Assembly (NCBI GenBank): GCA_963823515.1
Contig: CAWGMB010000006.1
Span: 400,561-464,560, forward strand
DNA from: Miltoncostaea sp963823515
GTDB lineage: Bacteria > Actinomycetota > Thermoleophilia > Miltoncostaeales > Miltoncostaeaceae
Reading direction: 5' to 3'
DNA: 64,000 nt
The position numbers and the translations under genes were made by a program. Under the pieces are notes generated by a model that ran no database searches, was not told where the DNA came from, and saw only the letters and a program-made list of their open reading frames with translations. Positions within the stretch are counted from its first letter, which is position 1. Each line of letters begins with the position of its first letter. Of this stretch, positions 57,727-64,000 are shown piece after piece.

Positions 57727-59171
57727 GCCGAGAGGGCGGCCACGAGGGCCTGGGACTTGGCGAGGGTCTCCTCGTACTCGGCGGCCGGATCGGAGTCGGC
57801 GACCACGCCGCCCCCCGCCTGGAAGGTCACCCGCCGGCCCCGGATGGCGAAGGTGCGGATGACCACGCTCGTGTCGAGGGCCCCGTCGAAGCCCAGATAG
57901 CCGATGGCCCCGCAATAGGGCCCGCGGCGGGTCGCCTCCAGCTCGGCGATGATCTCCATCGCGCGGATCTTCGGCGCCCCGGTGATCGAGCCGCCGGGGA
58001 AGCACGCCGCGAGCAGATCGACGGCGCCCGCCCCCGGCCGCAGGCGGGCGGTCACCGTCGAGACCAGGTGCATGACGGTCGCGAACCGCTCCACGGCGCA
58101 GAGCTCGGTCACCTCCACGCTGTCGTCCCGGCAGACGCGCGAGAGGTCGTTTCGCAGGAGATCGACGATCATCACGTTCTCGGCGCGGTCCTTCTCGCTC
58201 GCCGCGAGCTCGGCCGCCAGCGCGTCGTCCTCCGCCGGCGAGGACCCGCGCCGGCGCGTACCCTTGATCGGCTGGGTCTCCACCAGGTCGCCTTCGAGCC
58301 GCAGGAACCGCTCCGGCGACGACGAGGCGACCACGACGTCGTCGAGCTTGAGGTAGGCGGAGAAGGGCGCCGGGTTGCACGCCTCCAGCCGCCGGAAGAG
58401 ATCGAGCGGGCCGAGCCCCTGGGGCAGCTCCGCCACGAACCGCTGCGAGATGTTCGCCTGGAAGACGTCGCCGGCGAGGATGTAGTCGATCACCCGGCGC
58501 ACGGCGGTCTCGTACGCCGCGCGGGTCACGTCCGGAGTGATCGACGGCGGGCCGGCGGGCGCGGCGGGGGGGCCGAGGGGCGTGACGCCCTCCAGACGCC
58601 GGGCGGCGTGCTCGAGGCGCTCGGCCGCGCGGGCGCGGCGGGCCCGGGGGGTGGCCTCGGGGTGGCCGCTCGAGATGATGAGGGCCCGCTGCTCGAAATG
58701 GTCGATGGCGACGACGAGATCGCAGAGCAGGAGCTGCATGTCGGGGAAGTCGTCGGCGTCCGGCGCCGGCAGGGGGACGTCCTCCAGGTGGCGGGCGAGC
58801 TCGTAGCCGAGGTAGCCGATCGCGCCGCCCTGGAAGGGGGGCGCCCCGGGCAGGGCGGCGGAGGGGTGGCGCGCCAGCTCCGTGCGCAGCACCCCGAACG
58901 GGTCGCCGGCGACGGGGGCGCCGTCGATCGTCGCCACCCCGTCGCGCGCTCCGAGCACCCGGAATGGCTCGAGGCCGATGAAGGAGTACCGGCCGCGCGC
59001 GCCGGGCCCGTGGAGCAGCGCGGCGTGGGCGTCACCGGCGACGACGCCGAAGAGGTCGACCGGATCGGCGTAGGGGATCTCGCGGGCGAGCGGCGCGGCG
59101 GCGGCCCGCGGCCCGGGCGCTGATGTGGTCCTGGCGATCGGCCCATTGTCCGCCGCCGCCCGGGCGGGCAC
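57723..59171 (-). CDS. pabB: aminodeoxychorismate synthase component I
   Basis: Converts chorismate to 4-amino-4-deoxychorismate for folate. The 482 residues end in the chorismate-binding domain: DYILAGDVFQANISQRF, ETQPIKGTRRRG, DRAENVMIVDLLRNDLSRVC, CFPGGSITGAPKIRAMEII. The lysine in PIKGT is typical of PabB, whereas TrpE has alanine there, which supports this assignment. GTG 59171 is used; upstream low-complexity residues are variable. It forms a pair with pabA. Confidence 0.92.
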   Translation of the reverse strand: MPARAAADNGPIARTTSAPGPRAAAAPLAREIPYADPVDLFGVVAGDAHAALLHGPGARGRYSFIGLEPFRVLGARDGVATIDGAPVAGDPFGVLRTELARHPSAALPGAPPFQGGAIGYLGYELARHLEDVPLPAPDADDFPDMQLLLCDLVVAIDHFEQRALIISSGHPEATPRARRARAAERLEHAARRLEGVTPLGPPAAPAGPPSITPDVTRAAYETAVRRVIDYILAGDVFQANISQRFVAELPQGLGPLDLFRRLEACNPAPFSAYLKLDDVVVASSSPERFLRLEGDLVETQPIKGTRRRGSSPAEDDALAAELAASEKDRAENVMIVDLLRNDLSRVCRDDSVEVTELCAVERFATVMHLVSTVTARLRPGAGAVDLLAACFPGGSITGAPKIRAMEIIAELEATRRGPYCGAIGYLGFDGALDTSVVIRTFAIRGRRVTFQAGGGVVADSDPAAEYEETLAKSQALVAALSA

Positions 59172-59240
59172 AACGCCGGCACGCCCCGCGGAGGCCCGCG
59201 ATCCTGGGAAACGGCGGCGGGATGCCGATGAAAGAGGAGG

Positions 59241-61364
59241 ATGTTCCGGCACGAACACAGACGGCGTCGGCGCATACGCGTCCTCGCCCTCAGCGGTTGC
59301 GCGGCGGCGATGGCGGGTGCGATCGCGGTCGCGCCGATGGTCGTGGGCGCCGACCCGCTGCCCGATGCCACCTCCTACCTCAACCGCGTCGAGGGCGGCG
59401 GCTTCGACCACAATCGTGCCCACATCCGCGCCAACCCCGCGGCGACACGCCGCGCGGTGGTACGGGCCCGCCTCTGCGACACCGACGCCGCCTGGCGCGA
59501 CGCGAACGCGGAGCAGTGCCCGGCCGATTCGCCCACGCCGACCGAGTCGATCGCCGCCCGCGTCGCGGGCACCCAGCTGAGCGCCCTCGGGCCGACACAG
59601 CCGGACGGGCTCTGGGGGCCGCTTCTCTCCATCCCCTCGACCGCGATCCACTCGATCGTCATGCCCACCGGCAAGGTCCTGCTGATCTCCCAGCCGAAGT
59701 GGCCTACCGAGAACGAGGCCGTCGTCGGCGGCAACGCCTATGTCTGGGATCCCGCCACCAACACCAGCCGCTCGGTGCCGCCCCCCGACGTGGACTACCC
59801 CTCCGGCCCCGACCGCCCCGCCAACCTCTGGTGCGGCGGACACGTGACCCTCGCCGACGGACGCGTGCTGGTGGTGGGCGGAAACCTCGAGTACCCGGCC
59901 AACGGCGGCATCGGCGCGGGCAACGGTTTCAAGGGCGGCAAGTGGGTGATGACCTTCGACCCCTGGACCGAGACCTGGACGCGCTTCGCCGACATGCCGC
60001 ATGGGCGCTGGTACCCGACGCTCACGGAGCTGGCCGACGGACGGGTGCTGATCGTCGGCGGCTGGGACGAGACCGGCGGGGACGAGGGTCCCGGTGGCGC
60101 CGGCGATCCACCCACGATGGTCAACGACCAGGACGTCGAGGTCTTCGATCCGTCCACGCCGGCCGGCGGCCAGGCCACGACGGTCGTGAGCCAGCTACCG
60201 CCCAACGGCGCCGGCCAGCCGAAGCCCTATCCCGACCACCGGGACATCGGCCTCTACCCGCACATGTTCCTGCTGCCCGACACCACGGCCCTCGGCCACG
60301 GGGGCGACAAGGTGCTGGTCGCGGGACCCGGCAAGTACGACTCGGCGATCATCGACACGACCACGTGGATCTGGACCGACGTCCTCGATCGCAGCGTCCC
60401 CGACACCGGTCAGCCGCGGCTGTCGAGCGGCCGCTCATGGGGCACCGCGTGGCTCGCGCCCGGGGACGCCCGGGGCGGGAGCGAGGTCGTGATGCTGGGT
60501 GGCGCCGACTCCGCCGCCCCGGCTCCCGGTCCCGGCACCGCGCCGCCGCCGCTGTCCACCGCCGAGGTCCTCGACCTGGACGATCCGGACGCGGGGTGGA
60601 GAATCGACCCCGCGCTCGAGCTGGGCCACGCCCGGGCGCACTTCAACACGGTCCTGCTCCCGGACGGGTCGATCTTCACCAACGGCGGCGGCTTCGGACG
60701 CCGCAACGACACCCTCTACGCCGACCCGGTCTACCGCGCCGAGCTCTACACGCCTGGCCAGGGATGGCGCGACGTGGGCGACGAGTCGGACGCGCGCACC
60801 TACCACTCGACCTCGGTGCTGCTGCCGGATGGGCGGGTGGCCTCGGCGGGCGACGACCGCGACATCGCGCCGGAGCACATCACCCTCGGGGGACGCACCG
60901 CCCAGCTCTGGAGTCCGCCGTACCTCTTCAACGGCGGGCGGCCCCAGGTGACCTTCGCCCCCGGTGCGGTGGGCTACGACGCCGCCTTCCGAGTGGCCGT
61001 GGCGGGGGCGCCGGCCGACGTGACGCGCGCCGTGCTGATGCGGCCGGGCGCCGCCACGCATGCGGTGGACATGAGCCAGCGCTCCCTCTCCCTCGACGTC
61101 ACCGCCCAGGCCGACGGCCTGACGCTGCGCTCGCCGCTCAACGCCACGGTGGCACCGCCCGGCTACTACATGCTCTTCCTCCTCAACGCGGAGGGCGTCC
61201 CCTCCGTGGCCTCGTGGGTGAGACTCGACCCCGCCGCCGGACCCGCGCCCGCCCTGCCGGCCGCGCCGGCCGCCGCCGCCCCGGCCGCGCCGGCCCCGGG
61301 CCCGTTCACGGCCCCGGCCCCGCCGCCCCCGCCCCGCCCGGCACGCTACGGGTCCGCCGCCTGA
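59241..61364 (+). CDS. secreted copper-radical oxidase (galactose/glyoxal oxidase family)
   Basis: Seven-bladed Kelch-type oxidase with signal peptide (LALSGCAAAMAGAIAVAPMVVGA), 707 aa. Copper-radical residues can be placed: Cys in NLWCGGHVTLADGRVLVVGG and Tyr in GRWYPTLTELADGRVLIVGG (the cross-linked pair), Tyr-His in TYHSTSVLLPDGRVASAG, and His in GAATHAVDMSQRSL. A C-terminal Ig-like domain ends PPGYYMLFLLNAEGVPSVASWVRL, followed by a Pro/Ala linker and stop. The linker appears to lead into a further domain in another frame (next entry). It makes H2O2 from an alcohol or aldehyde of unknown identity; related GlxA helps build wall glycans in Streptomyces. Confidence 0.9.
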   Translation: MFRHEHRRRRRIRVLALSGCAAAMAGAIAVAPMVVGADPLPDATSYLNRVEGGGFDHNRAHIRANPAATRRAVVRARLCDTDAAWRDANAEQCPADSPTPTESIAARVAGTQLSALGPTQPDGLWGPLLSIPSTAIHSIVMPTGKVLLISQPKWPTENEAVVGGNAYVWDPATNTSRSVPPPDVDYPSGPDRPANLWCGGHVTLADGRVLVVGGNLEYPANGGIGAGNGFKGGKWVMTFDPWTETWTRFADMPHGRWYPTLTELADGRVLIVGGWDETGGDEGPGGAGDPPTMVNDQDVEVFDPSTPAGGQATTVVSQLPPNGAGQPKPYPDHRDIGLYPHMFLLPDTTALGHGGDKVLVAGPGKYDSAIIDTTTWIWTDVLDRSVPDTGQPRLSSGRSWGTAWLAPGDARGGSEVVMLGGADSAAPAPGPGTAPPPLSTAEVLDLDDPDAGWRIDPALELGHARAHFNTVLLPDGSIFTNGGGFGRRNDTLYADPVYRAELYTPGQGWRDVGDESDARTYHSTSVLLPDGRVASAGDDRDIAPEHITLGGRTAQLWSPPYLFNGGRPQVTFAPGAVGYDAAFRVAVAGAPADVTRAVLMRPGAATHAVDMSQRSLSLDVTAQADGLTLRSPLNATVAPPGYYMLFLLNAEGVPSVASWVRLDPAAGPAPALPAAPAAAAPAAPAPGPFTAPAPPPPPRPARYGSAA

Positions 61365-61675
61365 AGGTGAGGGTCCTGAACCCGAGGGTGGCCGCGATCG
61401 GCCGCACCGTGCGCGTGCGCGTCGGCCTGCGCGCCAACCGGCGCGCCACCGCCCGGATCACCCTGCTGGTCCCGCCGCGCACGCGCACCGCGAGAAGCCG
61501 CGGCGTGGCCAAGCGGCGCGTCAAACTGCGCGCCGGCCGCACCGTCCGTCCGACGATCAGGATACGACGGGCCCGGCTCTCGTCACGGCGCACCATCCGC
61601 ATCTCGATCGTCGCCCGCGACGCCCGCGGCGCGCGGCTGGTGATCAACCGCATCGTGGAGCTGCCGAGGCGCTGA
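61361..61675 (+). pseudogene. frameshifted C-terminal basic beta-domain of the oxidase
   Basis: Immediately after the oxidase stop a different frame encodes about 104 residues, KVRVLNPRVAAIGRTVRVRV...IRISIVARDARGARLVINRIVEL. This is a basic, alternating-hydrophobic beta domain like the Ig-like tails common on such exported proteins. It lacks a normal start (CTG 61361 overlaps the TGA) and joins naturally to the Pro-rich linker if one base is shifted in the C-rich tract 61310-61345. Indel, assembly error or real frameshifting cannot be told apart here. Confidence 0.6.
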
Positions 61676-61856
61676 TCGGGGTCGGCGGGTCGGGCTCACG
61701 ACCCGCGCGTCGACGACGACCTGACGACCCGCCTCGCGATCGCCCCCCCGGCGCGAGCGCAGAGGCCGAGGCCGCCGCTGGAGCCCGACCTCGCGCCGAT
61801 CCACACGATCGCGGCATTCATCGCCTTGTCATCTTCGCGGGACTAGCCTGGCCGGC

Positions 61857-63857
61857 GTGCGACGATTGACGAACCCCGGATCCATCAGGGCCCTGTTCCA
61901 GGTGGAGCGCCACCCGCGGGGACCGCGCCTCTACGTCCTGGGCGCGCGGGTGCACGAGGCCGTGGCGGGCATCGCCCTCCTCCTCGCCGCCCTGGTGCTG
62001 TCGGTGACCCGCCTGGGCCTGCCGGTGCACCTGACCGGTGCAGCCTGGGTCGTCGGCACCTGGATGCTCGCCAAGGACTGGCGGGACCTGGTGCCGCGCT
62101 GGCGCAACACCGCCGCGTGGAGCCTCGGACTGCACCGGCCGCATGCCCCCCTTCGTACGGCGCGCCGGGCGATGTGGCTGCCGGGTGCGACGGCCACCCT
62201 CGTCGGCCTGGCAGGGCTCGGCCAGCTCCTGCGCGCCATCGACGGCGGCGCCGGACAGCGCCTGGGGCTGTCGGGCCTCGTGGGGCTCTTCGGGTTCAGC
62301 GTCCCCCTCGGTGTGGCGGCGACCGTCGGCGTCGGCCTGATGGGGCTCGCCGTGGCGATCGAGGACCGGCGGCGACCCGCCTGGGGCCTGCTGGTGGCGC
62401 TCGCCGGCGGCGGCGCGGCGGGGGCGGCCGCCTCGGGCCGTCACGCGGCGCATGTGGCGGCGGCCGGGGCCCTCGCCGCCGTGCTGGTGTGGGGGCGCGA
62501 GGCCTTCTGGGTGCGCGGGGATCTGGGTGAGCTGCGGCGCGCCCTGCGACTCGCCCCCGCCGTCCTCGCGGGCGCCCTGGGGCTCGCGCTGCTGACGGTG
62601 ATGGCGACAGGCCGCGGCGCGACCTCCGACGTCAGCCTGGCGAACGCACTGCGCGAGGCGGCCCACGTGATCGTCCTCACGCCCGGGCCCCTGGCCTTCG
62701 ACGACCACCTCGGCCTGCTCCCGATCGCCGCCGGCATGCTGGGAGCCCTCGGGCTCATCGCCCTGGCCTCCCGTGCGCTGCGTCCGGCCCCCCCGCCCCC
62801 GCGCAACGACTGTGAGCGCTCCTTCGCCCGCGCCGAGCGCATCGTCCGCAGCCATGGCCACGACACGCTGAGCTTCTTCAAGCTCCGTCGCGACGCACAC
62901 AAGCTGTTCGGGCGGGGCGGACTGTCCGTGCTGGCCTACAGGGTCGAAGCCGGAGTCATGCTCCTGTCGGCCGATCCGGTGGGCCCCGCGGCGGAGCTTC
63001 CCGGGCTGGTGCGCCACGCCGCGGCCGAGGCCGAGGCGCACGGGCTTCGGCTCGGGGTGGTCGGCGCCCGCGCCTCCATGCTGCCGCTCTACCGCGACGC
63101 GGGGCTGCGGGCCTTCTACCTCGGCGACGAGGCGATCGTCGACGTGGCCTCCTTCTCCCTCGAGGGCCGGGCGATCCGCAAGGTGCGCCAGTCCGTCACG
63201 CGCCTGGTCCGCCTCGGGTACACCGTCGAGCTGAGGCCCCTCGGCGAGCTCGGAGCCCGGGACCTGGCCGAGCTCGACGCCGTCTCCGCCCGCTGGCGGG
63301 GCGACGCGCCCGAGCGCGGCTTCTCGATGGCGACCGACCTCCTGGGCGGGGACCACCAGGCCGACAGCCTCGTGCTGACGGCGCGCGACGCGCACGGGGC
63401 GGCACGGGGATTCCTGCACTTCGTGCCGTGCTTCGGCCGCCCGGCGCTCTCGCTGGGGATGATGCGCCGCGACCGGGACACCCCGAACGGCCTGATGGAG
63501 TACCTCATCGCCACCGGCATCGGCATGCTCGCGGAGAGTGGCGTCGAGGAGCTTTCGCTGAACTTCGCCACCTGCGGGCGCTGGATGCGGTGCCCGTCCT
63601 CGCGCGCCGAGGCGCTTCTCGGCCGCCTCGTCGGCCGCCTCGACCGCTGGTTCCAGGTGGAACGGCTCCTGGCGTTCAACGCGAAGTTCTCGCCCCGCTG
63701 GGAGCCGCGCTACCTCTGCTACGAGGGCCCGCTCGGGCTGCCGCGGGCGGGCCTCGCCGCGCTCCGGGCCGAGGGGCTCCTGCCCCGTGCGGGAGGTCGC
63801 CCGGAGCCCGCGCCCGACGTGTTGACCGACCCCGTCCGTGGAATGACCCCGAACTGA
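61857..63857 (+). CDS. MprF-like membrane protein with DUF2156 aminoacyl-lipid-synthase domain
   Basis: A 666-residue protein. The N-terminal half has about eight hydrophobic helices (VAGIALLLAALVLSVTRLG through GALGLIALASRAL). The C-terminal half (about 320-640) is a GNAT-like DUF2156 domain: GHDTLSFFKLRRDAHKLFGRGGLSVLAYRVEAGVMLLSADPVG, RKVRQSVTRLVRLGYTVEL, MMRRDRDTPNGLMEYLIATGIGML, ELSLNFATCGR, FQVERLLAFNAKFSPRWEPRYLCYEGP. Such proteins transfer lysine or alanine from aminoacyl-tRNA to phosphatidylglycerol, giving resistance to cationic peptides. No lysyl-tRNA synthetase domain is fused. GTG 61857. Confidence 0.9.
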   Translation: MRRLTNPGSIRALFQVERHPRGPRLYVLGARVHEAVAGIALLLAALVLSVTRLGLPVHLTGAAWVVGTWMLAKDWRDLVPRWRNTAAWSLGLHRPHAPLRTARRAMWLPGATATLVGLAGLGQLLRAIDGGAGQRLGLSGLVGLFGFSVPLGVAATVGVGLMGLAVAIEDRRRPAWGLLVALAGGGAAGAAASGRHAAHVAAAGALAAVLVWGREAFWVRGDLGELRRALRLAPAVLAGALGLALLTVMATGRGATSDVSLANALREAAHVIVLTPGPLAFDDHLGLLPIAAGMLGALGLIALASRALRPAPPPPRNDCERSFARAERIVRSHGHDTLSFFKLRRDAHKLFGRGGLSVLAYRVEAGVMLLSADPVGPAAELPGLVRHAAAEAEAHGLRLGVVGARASMLPLYRDAGLRAFYLGDEAIVDVASFSLEGRAIRKVRQSVTRLVRLGYTVELRPLGELGARDLAELDAVSARWRGDAPERGFSMATDLLGGDHQADSLVLTARDAHGAARGFLHFVPCFGRPALSLGMMRRDRDTPNGLMEYLIATGIGMLAESGVEELSLNFATCGRWMRCPSSRAEALLGRLVGRLDRWFQVERLLAFNAKFSPRWEPRYLCYEGPLGLPRAGLAALRAEGLLPRAGGRPEPAPDVLTDPVRGMTPN

Positions 63858-64000
63858 CGAGCCCCCCGGCGCGGCCGGGCCCCTGCACGACGTAGGCCCG
63901 CGCGGCGGTCGTCGCCCGGCTGGGCGGCGCCCGCGATCCGGGCGCGCGTAGCCTTCGGCCCCCCGGGGAAGTCCCTTGGGGGACGCGACGACGGGAGCGG

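Noticed and set aside
63858..64000. Possible RNA gene at the right edge
   Set aside because: A short GGGGAAGTCCC-type hairpin is present, but no tRNA or known RNA fold could be drawn, and the sequence is cut by the window end.

Overview
This is a GC-rich chromosomal window (roughly 72-75 % GC by eye) with dense, often 4-nt-overlapping genes. It encodes OpcA with Zwf, GlnK-Amt, a GT4 trehalose synthase, many lipoproteins and Pro/Ala-rich secreted proteins. That points to a free-living actinobacterium, most likely a deep-branching Thermoleophilia/Solirubrobacterales-type lineage. The lineage is inference; no rRNA or tRNA gene was seen to confirm it. No insertion sequence, prophage or CRISPR array was recognised.

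Layout. 1-9.3 kb: regulators of iron, redox and FeS type (DtxR, Crp/Fnr, a SufR-like repressor) beside a cytochrome cd1 nitrite reductase made as a lipoprotein, a glutathione peroxidase lipoprotein, a nitronate monooxygenase, and a minus-strand cluster of two lipoproteins, a LuxR-type regulator and a small membrane protein. 9.3-16.1 kb: a plus-strand operon guaB-tkt-zwf-opcA-pgl (GMP synthesis and pentose phosphate pathway). 16.2-28.5 kb: a stress and metal block with a TPC-type P1B ATPase, a CBS-GTPase fusion and trehalose synthase in one overlapping operon, a universal stress protein, then acetate kinase, phosphoketolase and a CtpE-like ATPase, and an SQR-like flavoprotein.

28.8-37.5 kb: a Pro/Ala-rich membrane-anchored protein diverging from a diguanylate cyclase, then a minus-strand run nadE, subtilase, YCII protein, AcuC-like deacetylase and ABC ATPase. 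37.7-43.5 kb: a zinc-ribbon protein, two small secreted proteins, a two-component system, a 543-bp gene-free stretch rich in palindromes and tandem repeats, and amt-glnK. 43.6-53.5 kb: phosphotransferase, divergent pyruvate kinase, HAD hydrolase, a CHASE/PAS-GGDEF-HD-GYP protein coupled to a PEVK-repeat protein, a PuuD-like amidotransferase, a J-domain protein, an HNH endonuclease and small proteins.

53.5-64 kb: a broken EAL phosphodiesterase gene, CBS-containing Mn pyrophosphatase, nitroreductase, pterin dehydratase, pabA-pabB, a copper-radical oxidase whose C-terminal domain is in another frame, and an MprF-like membrane protein. The last 140 bp hold no gene I can support.

The most interesting signals are: (i) several genes whose conserved or functionally required N-terminus has no ATG, GTG or TTG codon, with ATC at the expected start of nadE, a puuD-like gene and a lipoprotein, and CTG overlapping the upstream TGA in others; (ii) a CBS-(HypB/UreG-like) GTPase fusion translationally coupled to a TPC-motif P1B ATPase; (iii) a lipoprotein NirS in an actinobacterial context, beside three candidate redox or metal regulators; (iv) a repeat and palindrome array at 41.1-41.6 kb.
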